Source of the DNA: an uncultured Erythrobacter sp. | GTDB taxonomy: Bacteria; Pseudomonadota; Alphaproteobacteria; Sphingomonadales; Sphingomonadaceae | Direction: 5' to 3' | Assembly (NCBI GenBank): GCA_947495695.1 | Contig: CANLZP010000001.1 | Location: forward strand, 1,379,864-1,443,863 | Length of the DNA stretch: 64,000 nt | In this document: piece by piece, positions 1-7,958 of the stretch | Layout of the letters: the number at the start of each line of letters is the position of its first letter | Position numbering within the stretch: position 1 is the first letter of the stretch | Program-made: the position numbers and the translations under genes | The notes under the pieces: model-generated | Seen by the model: the letters and a program-made list of their open reading frames with translations, nothing else | Databases searched by the model: none | Told to the model about the DNA's origin: nothing

Positions 1-1002
1 GGCTGTGGGTCGGTTCGTCCGCAGGCCGGCGAACAATCTGGCGAATTGCAGCACCGCAATCATCATGCCGCATAGCAGCAGCAGATTGGCGAGTTCATAG
101 GCGCCCATCGATCCAGGCCAGACAAAGCGGTGAAGATAGCCCTCGTTATTGGCCACAAACAGCGCGCTCAGACCGACATAGGAGGCAAAGGCGATAACCA
201 GCGGCCAACCGACCAGTCGGCCCATAATCAGGGCGATGATGATCAAGGACAGCATCGCGCCATTGATCAACCAATTGGTTCGCGCCTCTTGCATATGGGC
301 GGTGCGCATGCGTTCTGGCGTGGCAAAAGTGACCGGCATCCAGCTGCCGGTGGAGGATCGCATCCCGATCAAAATGTCGGCGCTCTCGCCTGCTTCCATC
401 CATAGCGGAGCAACCAGATACTGGCTGACCACGGGACGCTCTGAGAAATGGGTGGTGCTGTCGACGTTCAACAGCGTTTGCGGCGGCTGGTCACCGGCCA
501 GTTTTTGGACCAGCAATTCATCGACAAAGGGGCGCTGGATGTCGACCATCCATTCGCCTGGTCGACCGCTGTCATTGCGCACCCGCATCAGCAGCCAAAT
601 GGCTCCATCCCGGTCTCCAAAATCGACCCAAGGGCTGCGCAGAGCCTCGAATTCACCGCGTCTGTCCAAAGCCGCCTGAGGGTCGAGCAGCGCATCAAAT
701 TGCGACATGTCGATGATGAGATAACGAAGATCTGCAAAAGGCTGAGAATGGTTGTTGCCGACCGGAAGCGATACGGCTGCCAGATCGCTTAACCGATCGC
801 TTTGTCCATCGCTTTGCGCCGCCAAGGGCGCGCCACATGCTGCAAACAATGCGAGCATGCCAGCAAATAACCGCCACAATGCGGCCCGGAATTGTGGGGC
901 AGTTCGCTTGATCATGGCAAGTGGGTAGGCCAGAGCCGGATCGATCAACATGGGGCAGATACCCCATCGGTTTGGGCGCTCTGGTTTGGCTGCAAGAATC
1001 AT
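1..1002 (-). CDS. 7TMR-DISM-type membrane sensor protein, N-terminal part (cut by window edge)
   Basis: Partial gene: the C-terminal part, which would carry any kinase or cyclase domain, lies beyond the left edge. The visible part has a hydrophobic export segment (about residues 38-60 from the first ATG, ending AAQ), a periplasmic domain with a pattern like 7TMR-DISMED2, then several hydrophobic helices that include the string GYLHRFVWPG, typical of the 7TMR-DISM membrane module. The ATG at 1002 overlaps the stop of the response regulator (ATGA), which implies translational coupling. An internal ATG at 915 would place the signal peptide right at the N-terminus and is a real alternative. From the family and the neighbour, this is probably a histidine kinase partnered with the upstream NarL-type regulator; the catalytic type cannot be seen. 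Confidence 0.65.
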   Translation of the reverse strand, partial: MILAAKPERPNRWGICPMLIDPALAYPLAMIKRTAPQFRAALWRLFAGMLALFAACGAPLAAQSDGQSDRLSDLAAVSLPVGNNHSQPFADLRYLIIDMSQFDALLDPQAALDRRGEFEALRSPWVDFGDRDGAIWLLMRVRNDSGRPGEWMVDIQRPFVDELLVQKLAGDQPPQTLLNVDSTTHFSERPVVSQYLVAPLWMEAGESADILIGMRSSTGSWMPVTFATPERMRTAHMQEARTNWLINGAMLSLIIIALIMGRLVGWPLVIAFASYVGLSALFVANNEGYLHRFVWPGSMGAYELANLLLLCGMMIAVLQFARLFAGLRTNRPTA

Positions 1003-1631
1003 AGCTGGCGATGTTCGTCCAGCAATCCCTCTCGCAAGGCATAGGTCAGCAGGGCAGAAACCGAATTGACGCCCAATTTCGCCATCAGGCTGGCGCGGTG
1101 TTTTTCAACCGTTTTTGGGCTGATGAACAGTTTCTCTCCGATGGCCACGTTTTGATGGCCCGCCGCCAACAGAGCCAGCACCTCGCGCTCGCGGTCGGTC
1201 AAGGGCTCTCGTTCGGGCTCGGCCTCCAGCTTGTCCGCCACCGCTTGGGAGACAAATTTGCCGCCCGCAATCACCTGTGAAAAGCCGGTTTTCATCTCTT
1301 CGGGATCGGCGCTTTTCAAGAACAGCCCATCGACACCGGCTGACAGCCAATCGGCCAACATGGATGTGCCGGTGAAACCCGTCACCACGATTATGCGTGT
1401 GTCTGGCGACCACCGCCGCGCCTCGCCATAAACCTGAACTCCGCGAGCAAGCGGCATGGCGGCATCCAGCAACAGAAGGTCCGGCAAATGTTGTTTGACC
1501 AGCGCAATGGTCTCCAGCCCGTTTTCGGCCTGCGCCACCACCTCTACATCGCCAAGTTCGTCCAGAATGGCCGCAAGCGAATTGCGCACGATGGCATGAT
1601 CGTCGGCGATGATTGCGCGGGTAGAAGCCAT
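999..1631 (-). CDS. LuxR/NarL-family two-component response regulator
   Basis: This 210-residue regulator has a receiver domain (about 1-125) followed by a LuxR-type helix-turn-helix (about 145-205). The receiver shows the acidic pair D10-D11, phosphoacceptor D56 in the string LLLLDAAMP, a Thr at the IIVVTGF strand and a Lys in LFLKS. The HTH contains LTDREREVLALLAAG and ISPKTVEKHR, the family signature. It is the first gene of a coupled pair with the sensor, so the two likely form a two-component system. It lies 210 bp from the divergent secreted-protein cluster that begins at 1842, which makes that cluster a possible target, but no binding site was identified. The ribosome-binding site is weak. 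Confidence 0.9.
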   Translation of the reverse strand: MASTRAIIADDHAIVRNSLAAILDELGDVEVVAQAENGLETIALVKQHLPDLLLLDAAMPLARGVQVYGEARRWSPDTRIIVVTGFTGTSMLADWLSAGVDGLFLKSADPEEMKTGFSQVIAGGKFVSQAVADKLEAEPEREPLTDREREVLALLAAGHQNVAIGEKLFISPKTVEKHRASLMAKLGVNSVSALLTYALREGLLDEHRQL

Positions 1632-1841
1632 TATTGTGCCATTATCCCTGAAAATAGCTGCTTAGACACTGTCTTAAATCGGTTTCTTGTCCGCTTGCAA
1701 ATCCGCGCTTTTGGTAAATTGGGCATCAACCCAATGTCATAGGCATTTTGATGGGTGATCGGCCCCATTACCCTACTCAAAATTGCAGGCCAGAATGCTC
1801 CGCACAATGCCCGCAAAAATGCAGGTCAAGGAGAGAGCATA

Positions 1842-2672
1842 ATGAACGCATTCCTCGCGAAATCGACCGTAATGGCAGCTGCCATCGGACTCGCCATGCA
1901 AGCCAGCGCGGCGCAAGCAAGAGTGTCATTCATTTGCCCAACCTATGATCGCGCTTCGCAAACCCTTTCCGTGAGAATTGGCACCGGCTGCATGAGCACC
2001 TCGTCAAGGATGAGGGACCAGAATTTGCAATTGGCCGTTGATCAACATCGGGCGATGATCAGTATCAGCGGTGGGATTACGTTCCACAGAAACGAAAATC
2101 GCATCGGGACGGCCGATTGCATGGGCGCCCAGAACTTCACCCTAACCCAAAGCGGGGTCGAGCCGCGGCGGTACACCATCGCCTATCGCGACAATGTGTC
2201 TGCGACATATGACCTGCTGACGGAGACAAAAGCTGCAGATGAATGCTTGTGGACCCGCAGAACCAAGCGCGGCCCGCTCACAGACAGCATTCAGGCGGCA
2301 CAATTCAACGAATGGAATTTTGATGGTGACGGGACATGGCGCGAATGGTCCGGTGACAGCGTGATGGCTTTGCTAGAGCCCATTTTGGGCAATCACCCAG
2401 AAGGGATGGAGGGCAAGCCAGAAGTCTCAATCAGCCTAAAGAAAGCGCATTGGTTGCCGTCGATGACAAAGTTCCCTCGATTTGCCAGCGGCGAGTTTAT
2501 AGCCGTGCGGATTGAGCGGCACGGTTTTCTGGATGATTCCGTTGCAGGCGACCGATATTTTGCCGCGGTCAAGCAGACTGATAATGGTTGGAAGGTTGAT
2601 GCGCTGTGGCAGCAGAATATGTGCGCCAGAGGGACCTTCGCTGGCCAATGGACGCAAACGCCATGCCCGTAA
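1842..2672 (+). CDS. secreted six-cysteine protein of unknown family
   Basis: I do not recognise a family. The ATG at 1842 is chosen because a good ribosome-binding site (AAGGAGAG) precedes it and a Sec signal peptide follows at once (AAAIGLAMQASAAQA, cleavage near residue 23); the frame is open further upstream to 1755 without such a site. The 276-residue product would be exported. It has six cysteines, all in the mature part, which fits three disulfides in the periplasm or outside the cell. The middle is rich in Trp, Asp and Gly around WNFDGDGTWREWSGD. It is the first gene of a run of five secreted proteins that includes a MACPF protein, with a 200-bp gap before the next gene, so it may or may not share a transcript. 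Confidence 0.7.
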   Translation: MNAFLAKSTVMAAAIGLAMQASAAQARVSFICPTYDRASQTLSVRIGTGCMSTSSRMRDQNLQLAVDQHRAMISISGGITFHRNENRIGTADCMGAQNFTLTQSGVEPRRYTIAYRDNVSATYDLLTETKAADECLWTRRTKRGPLTDSIQAAQFNEWNFDGDGTWREWSGDSVMALLEPILGNHPEGMEGKPEVSISLKKAHWLPSMTKFPRFASGEFIAVRIERHGFLDDSVAGDRYFAAVKQTDNGWKVDALWQQNMCARGTFAGQWTQTPCP

Positions 2673-2712
2673 GTTGCGCGTCATTTTGCCCACGCCTGCG
2701 CGGTGCCACGCG

Positions 2713-2734
2713 CGATGGGGGATCCACCCCATCG
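2713..2734. other. perfect 8-bp hairpin in the gap between two secreted-protein genes
   Basis: CGATGGGG and CCCCATCG are exact inverted copies separated by a six-base loop, 40 bases after the stop of the preceding gene. No T-run follows, so it is not a classical intrinsic terminator. It could stabilise a transcript end or act as an attenuator within the secreted-protein cluster. Otherwise the 200-bp gap from 2673 to 2872 shows nothing recognisable. Confidence 0.3.
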
Positions 2735-2872
2735 GCAGCCAACAATGGCTCGGTTATCTCTTGCAACATCATCAGGCAGCGGAACCTCAATCATTCCGGT
2801 TCGGCCTAACGAATTTTCTAAACGGCTTCGGTGCTCAGGCGCATTGGGCTGCACCGGACAAGGGGAATTGTT

Positions 2873-3817
2873 ATGCGAAACACTTTCAAGAAATCGATTT
2901 TGGCCGCCATGTTGGTTGCTAGTCCAATCGCACTGGCAAGTCCTGCGCAGGCGCAGATGGCCGCGATGTTGCCCACCGCTGACAGCGTTGAGCCTGCGGC
3001 CGCAACCGATGCGGATGGCACCTATGTGGTCTCCACCATCAACAAGCGGATCACGATTGATCGCGGGCGCGCCTATGTGGTCGATCCATGGACCCATGCG
3101 CTGATTTTCCGAGTCAAGCGCGGTATGGTCACGTTGCAGAATTTTCGCCAGACCGGCCCCGACGAATTTGAGGCAGATGATCTGCCAATGATGGGCAAGG
3201 TGAAGTTTTTTCGCCAGCCCAATGGAACGTTGCAAGGCGTGGTCCAAGGGGCTTTTGGAGAGGCCAAATACGCTCTGGTGCCGGCCGATGCTTCGACCCT
3301 GCCGATCGACGATGGTGCTGGTCCAGGCCCCGGCGATGACGTTCCGGTCGGAGCTCCACCGCCGCCCGATCCAGTCGAGCGCGATCAAGTCTATCGCCTG
3401 CATGTGAGCGCGGGTGAGTGCGAAGGCTCGCAACTGACCCGAAAACGTTTCCGCGGACAGGTGCTGATTGCGATGACCGATCCCGACGGAGAGAAGATGG
3501 TCTCCAAGCAACGGAATTTTGATGTTTTCTGCACGAGGAATGGGCAGCGTAGCCAAAACTACGTCTATTACAGTCAGGGTCCCGGTGCGCTCGAAATAAC
3601 GGTGCCACCTGGTTCCGGTGGATTTTCTGGCCTGCAAATTCGCGGCACCTATCGCAATCTTGCGGCTCCGCGTTCGGGTTTCATCAAGACGTCTAACCTG
3701 TTGGACAATGCATTTGGCACTGGTCTGGATGTCAATCAAAGCCTGAGGGATGACATTCAGGTCGCAGGCAATAAAGCGACGTTGAACTTCAGCATCACGA
3801 TGGAGCGGGTTCAGTGA
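2873..3817 (+). CDS. secreted partner of the MACPF protein, sharing its N- and C-terminal domains but lacking the MACPF core
   Basis: Start at 2873 is supported by AGGGGA upstream and an immediate Sec signal peptide (ending PAQAQ near residue 28). The mature 314-residue protein has an N-terminal domain (about 30-140) that lines up by eye with the next gene: both carry TIxK-I-I, GRAYVV or GRAYAV, WxHAxxF, MVTxxN, QTxxDE, DDLPxMGKV. A Pro-rich linker follows (about 145-170). The C-terminal beta-rich domain has two cysteines (C183, C220), 37 residues apart; the MACPF protein has a similar pair 36 apart in its own C-terminal domain. The stop overlaps the GTG start of the MACPF gene (GTGA), so the two are coupled. 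By inference it could be a co-assembling subunit, chaperone or inhibitor; its function is unknown. Confidence 0.75.
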   Translation: MRNTFKKSILAAMLVASPIALASPAQAQMAAMLPTADSVEPAAATDADGTYVVSTINKRITIDRGRAYVVDPWTHALIFRVKRGMVTLQNFRQTGPDEFEADDLPMMGKVKFFRQPNGTLQGVVQGAFGEAKYALVPADASTLPIDDGAGPGPGDDVPVGAPPPPDPVERDQVYRLHVSAGECEGSQLTRKRFRGQVLIAMTDPDGEKMVSKQRNFDVFCTRNGQRSQNYVYYSQGPGALEITVPPGSGGFSGLQIRGTYRNLAAPRSGFIKTSNLLDNAFGTGLDVNQSLRDDIQVAGNKATLNFSITMERVQ

Positions 3818-6483
3818 TCATTAGGAAGCCCCTGCTTGCACTGGCGGCTGCGACCATGGTGGCAGCGCCAGCGATTGCTCCAGTCACACCGGCGCAAGCT
3901 CAGGTCCCTGCCTTGTTGCCCAATAAGGATGCCGTGCCAGCAACCCAGCCAATGGCCATTGATGGTGATTGGCGGGTCAATACGATTGGGAAGATCATCC
4001 GCATCGAGGGTGGGCGGGCCTATGCTGTAGAGGGCTGGGTCCATGCCTTTGTGTTCAAAGTGCAACCGGACATGGTCACGATTCGCAACATCAATCAGAC
4101 GGCCGAGGATGAATATGTCGGCGATGATCTGCCGCTGATGGGCAAAGTCACCATGAAAGTGGTCTCGCCCGACCGGATAGAAGCATCGGTGCCCGGCCTG
4201 TTTGGTCCGGTGCGCTATACTCTGACCCGGGTTGGCGGCAGCACTAACGAGGCGCCCACCACCCCGCCTATGTTTGTTCAGCCCGGCTTGGCCAACCAGC
4301 CTGACACCGATGACGAGCGCTATTCAGCCGGCGGGGTGCAGCAACAGACAGCATCTTATGCATCGCTGGACGAAGCCTTTGGCGATTTGCGACCGGTAGA
4401 CGAGACATTCAGAGGCTGCGCCATTCCTGACAATTTCGATCAACTGCCCGTGGCGCGTCCGCCTGCAGCCAATCCGCGTGACCGGATTGCCGATCGCCAA
4501 TTTGCCCCAGTCGCAAGCCTCGAGCCTGCGTCGCCAGCGAGCGATGATGGCAAGGCATGCTGGACCCGCATCGATGGTGTTTGGGTCCAAAATCAGGAAG
4601 TGAATTTTGACACATCGCGCAATGATGGCAGCGCATGGGATGTTGAAGGCACTGCGCTGACAGGATTGCTGCATGGCAATTACACTACGCCAGAAACAAT
4701 GTTCATCGCGCCAGGCGACAATGAAAATGAACTGTACGTCATGTCTGGCGTCAATGACCTTAGCTACACCCGCTTTGTGTCCTCAGACGACCAAAGCGTG
4801 GCGGATCTGCTTGGCAACACGCGCGACAGGAAAGTTTATCAGGCAGAAGGGAAGTCTGATCTCGGTTCCACTCTGACGCTGGATTACACTTCTGGCGGTG
4901 ACTTGCGGCTGCGGATCGGCAATCGCCAATTTCTGCGGCCAGAGCCATTGGTGGAGAGCGATTTGTCGATCGATGACGTGTTTGTCATCCAGTATCAAAC
5001 CGACAATTTCGCCGCCAATCTGAAGGGCTACAATGTTCTGACGCAGGATCCGTTTCTGCTGATGAACAACACCAATGGAGAGGTTTTTGCGCGCCGTGGT
5101 CGTGACGAATACCGTATCCAGGAAAAATACGCAGTTCCGCTGGGCTTCACGCTGCGCAATGATACGCTGCAGGGCAATGTCTATCGCCGGACAAGCGTGT
5201 CGAGTGAGCGAGAATTGCAAAACGCCAACAGCAACAGCTTTGGTATCAATGCAGTGTACAGCATTTCGGGGGCCGTAAATTCAGCCTTGGCCTTCATACC
5301 CGGTGCTGGGCAGATCGCCGACACAGGGTATAGCGTGGGATATTCCAGCACCAAATCTTCCATGGCTACGATGCGCCAGAACAACACGCTGGCGCAAGTG
5401 GTGGGTTACTCGCGCGCCAAAAGCTACGCGATCATTGCCGAGCATGCCGACACGAAATTGTCGTCCGATTTCCTCACCGCCATTGGCGATGCGCAGGAAG
5501 AAGGCAGTTATCGGCAATTGATCGACCGCTTCGGAACGCATTACGCCTATGCCGTCACCTATGGTGCCAACGCCAAGATGACGCGTGACATCTCAACCGA
5601 AGTGTTCTCGCAAGCTTTGACCGAAACCGAGGGCAACCGGTTCGATGCCGAAGTACAAGTGGTCGGCAGTTCTATCGGCGGGTTCAATGAAGGGATGAGC
5701 AGTGTCGGTACGCGCACCGCCGGAGAAATCGGCAATGAAGGTGGGCGATTTGTCGCGGTGGGAGGCAATGGATCATGGGATTCTGGCGGTTATTCGCGCG
5801 GTGACCGCGTTGCACCGATCCTGCTTGACCTCAGGCCATTGGATGAATTGCTCAACCCCATCAATTTCCCCAATCAGCCCGATGTTTACACCCGGGTTCG
5901 GGCGGAATTGGCGCAGGCCATCAATGGCTATCTGGCAGGCCAAACCAGACCGCTCAGCAATGAACGCCTTATTTCGAAAGTCTCCTGGACGCCGGCACCG
6001 GTTGACCCCGAGCCTGAGCCAGAAAAGGTCGAACCGATTGAGGAATGGCATGTCTATGTGCGGGAAATAACCTGCACCAAGCCGGGCCCCGGCATGACCA
6101 ATGCAGCTTCGGGCAACATTACGATCTCGGGCACGGGGCATAAACCGGGCTTTGCGCAACAGAAAAAGCTGCGGGTGGCTTGCAAATGGAAAAAGGCCAA
6201 CAAGTCGACTTATAACTATGCGATCTCTGACAGTACACCAGGTCTGCTGGTGCTGCGCGGCACGCGTGCCCAGATGAAGCAATACAAACTGAGCTTTGAT
6301 TTCGCCTGGCAATACGAAGGCGCAGCGCGGGGCAAGGTGAGAACCGACAAGCGGTCGCTGAACTCCACGCCCATGCAGGGTTCTGGTCTGGCACCGAACA
6401 AGTCGCACACCACAGCATGGGTAATTGGCCCCAATGGCCGACCAGAGCTTAGACTGTATCTCAGGGTTAAGCGTATCAAGTGA
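3814..6483 (+). CDS. secreted MACPF/perforin-like pore-forming protein
   Basis: This 889-residue protein begins with GTG (coupled to the previous stop) and a signal peptide ending PAQAQ near residue 30. Domain order: N-terminal domain shared with the preceding protein (about 30-140), low-complexity linker, a middle beta-rich region (about 190-400), the MACPF-like core (about 400-700) and a C-terminal beta domain (about 745-889) with C754 and C790. The core holds the hallmark Y-x(6)-F-G-T-H-Y-x(6)-G-A at residues 567-585, where the second Gly of the usual GG is Ala, preceded by a small-residue/Gly-rich region and followed by a Gly-rich stretch and a PILLDLRPLDELL segment like the end of known MACPF domains. 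Family members oligomerise and insert beta-barrel pores in target membranes. The target here, and whether it is a toxin, defence or adhesion protein, cannot be told. Confidence 0.8.
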   Translation: MIIRKPLLALAAATMVAAPAIAPVTPAQAQVPALLPNKDAVPATQPMAIDGDWRVNTIGKIIRIEGGRAYAVEGWVHAFVFKVQPDMVTIRNINQTAEDEYVGDDLPLMGKVTMKVVSPDRIEASVPGLFGPVRYTLTRVGGSTNEAPTTPPMFVQPGLANQPDTDDERYSAGGVQQQTASYASLDEAFGDLRPVDETFRGCAIPDNFDQLPVARPPAANPRDRIADRQFAPVASLEPASPASDDGKACWTRIDGVWVQNQEVNFDTSRNDGSAWDVEGTALTGLLHGNYTTPETMFIAPGDNENELYVMSGVNDLSYTRFVSSDDQSVADLLGNTRDRKVYQAEGKSDLGSTLTLDYTSGGDLRLRIGNRQFLRPEPLVESDLSIDDVFVIQYQTDNFAANLKGYNVLTQDPFLLMNNTNGEVFARRGRDEYRIQEKYAVPLGFTLRNDTLQGNVYRRTSVSSERELQNANSNSFGINAVYSISGAVNSALAFIPGAGQIADTGYSVGYSSTKSSMATMRQNNTLAQVVGYSRAKSYAIIAEHADTKLSSDFLTAIGDAQEEGSYRQLIDRFGTHYAYAVTYGANAKMTRDISTEVFSQALTETEGNRFDAEVQVVGSSIGGFNEGMSSVGTRTAGEIGNEGGRFVAVGGNGSWDSGGYSRGDRVAPILLDLRPLDELLNPINFPNQPDVYTRVRAELAQAINGYLAGQTRPLSNERLISKVSWTPAPVDPEPEPEKVEPIEEWHVYVREITCTKPGPGMTNAASGNITISGTGHKPGFAQQKKLRVACKWKKANKSTYNYAISDSTPGLLVLRGTRAQMKQYKLSFDFAWQYEGAARGKVRTDKRSLNSTPMQGSGLAPNKSHTTAWVIGPNGRPELRLYLRVKRIK

Positions 6484-6503
6484 TTGGATTGAGGAGGTCT
6501 AGG

Positions 6504-7184
6504 ATGAAACGCAGTTTTGTAGGCGCGATCATGGCGTTGGGTGTGGTGATGATGCCCGCAGCGGCATCGGCGCAAGGTTACACACCCGATGTGCTGGAAG
6601 TCAGCGAGAGCGGACCGATCGCCTTCGACCCGTCGCCCAAACTTGATCTTGCGAACGGCGGTGCGATCGAATTCTGGGTTGCGGCCAATTGGTCAGGCGA
6701 TCCTGGTTATGATCCTCCGGTGATTATCAATATCGGACCTGACGGCATTTTGTATCAGGTTTCCATCCTGCGCGATCGCGACGGTCTGGTGTTTGCCAAT
6801 GCCAATGACGAAGATGTCTTTATCGGCGATCTGTCGGACGGTAATTTGCACCATGTCGCGCTCAACATCATGGAAGACGGGGTTGAGGTGTATCTTGATG
6901 GTGCACTGATCGGGACAAGCGATCTGATGCCCTTGGCGTTGCCATCTGCCGGTCTGTTTGTCGGTGGTCTAGAGTCAGAAGAAGCGGCTTCGCTGGATGG
7001 CGCGATTGCGCAATTGCGTTTCTGGAGCCAGCCTTTGACCCAAGACGAGATTGTTGATTTCCGTATGCGCGAAGTGCTCGATCCTGCCAGTGACGATCAC
7101 CCGGCGGCCGAATATCTGGTGGCGCAGAGCGATTTTCGGGAGGACGAATTGCTGGTGGTGGATTCAATGGAGACTTTGCCATGA
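6504..7184 (+). CDS. secreted LamG/concanavalin-like (Laminin_G_3) domain protein
   Basis: The ATG at 6504 follows a strong ribosome-binding site (GAGGAGGTCTAGG) and opens a Sec signal peptide (ending AAASAQG, about residue 24). The 226-residue product is mostly one jelly-roll domain: a strand reading GAIEFWVAANW, the motif LHHVALNIMEDGVEVYLDG at about 120-138 and AIAQLRFWSQPLTQDEI near the end match the Laminin_G_3/concanavalin-like pattern found in many extracellular sugar- or surface-binding proteins. It starts 20 bases after the MACPF stop and overlaps the next gene (ATGA at 7181), so it is part of the same operon. A binding role for the MACPF system is a reasonable inference; the ligand is not known. 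Confidence 0.75.
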   Translation: MKRSFVGAIMALGVVMMPAAASAQGYTPDVLEVSESGPIAFDPSPKLDLANGGAIEFWVAANWSGDPGYDPPVIINIGPDGILYQVSILRDRDGLVFANANDEDVFIGDLSDGNLHHVALNIMEDGVEVYLDGALIGTSDLMPLALPSAGLFVGGLESEEAASLDGAIAQLRFWSQPLTQDEIVDFRMREVLDPASDDHPAAEYLVAQSDFREDELLVVDSMETLP

Positions 7185-7915
7185 GCCTGAAAACACTCAC
7201 AGCCAGTGCTGCGGCGGTGGCGCTTGCCATTGGCGGGTTTGTACCCGCCCCGACATCGGTCAATATCTTTCTCGGCGCAGCCGAAGCGGCTCAGGGCAGC
7301 TCGCAAGGCAGCCGCCAGAGCAGCAAGTCCAAGAAGCGCAAGACCAAGAAGAAGAAAGCTTCTGCTTCAAAGAGCAGAGCCAATGGCGCGAAAAAGGCCA
7401 CTCGTGCAGCTACCGGTACAAATGCAAAGGCCGGCCCGTCTCGGGTGGCGGGCAAAACTGCCAGCCCCAAACGCAAGAAGAGCAAACGGGGTAAGCGCAA
7501 TGCCGGTAATTTCACTGGACATGCGGCTGCTGCTGCGACCATGAATTTGTTGGCTGTACCTAATCCCGCAACACGCCCTGGGCGAGCTGTCGCCCCTCCT
7601 AGGCAAGGAGCGAAAAAGCAAGCTCCGACCGCAAAACGGGCTCAGGCAGGTGCAAAAAAAACCCAGCGTCGGGCTGAAAATAAAACGTCCAAGACCGCGG
7701 CAAATCCTGCCGGGCCAGGTCGCACAACCGGCCAAAGCGCCCGCGACAGCACCGCTTCCTCGGTCCTGCCTCGCCTGGGACAGCCGGGCGGCGCGGTTGA
7801 AACGGCGGCCCGCGTTGAAAGGGCGACCCAAGCCGCCGTCAATCGCGAGAAGGCTAAGCAGGGGAAGAAAAGCCGCTTCTACTTCACCGGATTTTTCGGC
7901 CGAAAGAAGAAATAG
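7181..7915 (+). CDS. secreted, highly basic Lys/Arg/Ala-rich low-complexity protein
   Basis: No family recognised. The start overlaps the LamG gene (ATGA). A signal peptide-like N-terminus (SAAAVALAIGGFVPAPTS to about residue 37) precedes a mature part dominated by Lys, Arg, Ala, Ser, Gly and Pro, with runs such as KKRKTKKKK and scattered KKA/KRA repeats, like histone H1 tails. The protein ends in FYFTGFFGRKKK, an aromatic patch followed by lysines. Its length is 244 residues and it must be largely disordered and strongly cationic outside the cytoplasm, where it could bind DNA, lipopolysaccharide, acidic polysaccharide or phospholipid. Last gene of the MACPF cluster. If the N-terminus is not cleaved, an inner-membrane-anchored nucleoid-binding role is the alternative. 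Confidence 0.65.
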   Translation: MSLKTLTASAAAVALAIGGFVPAPTSVNIFLGAAEAAQGSSQGSRQSSKSKKRKTKKKKASASKSRANGAKKATRAATGTNAKAGPSRVAGKTASPKRKKSKRGKRNAGNFTGHAAAAATMNLLAVPNPATRPGRAVAPPRQGAKKQAPTAKRAQAGAKKTQRRAENKTSKTAANPAGPGRTTGQSARDSTASSVLPRLGQPGGAVETAARVERATQAAVNREKAKQGKKSRFYFTGFFGRKKK

Positions 7916-7958
7916 TGTTCAAGCCGGATTGATCTAGGATCTGACAGTCAACTGCGCA

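Noticed and set aside
2784..2810. GGAAC as a -35 element of an EcfG-type stress promoter before the MACPF partner gene
   Set aside because: No CGTT element follows at 16-17 bases.
2681..3739. 352-codon minus-strand frame across the MACPF partner gene
   Set aside because: Same artefact; the plus-strand gene has signal peptide, domain similarity to its neighbour and coupled start.
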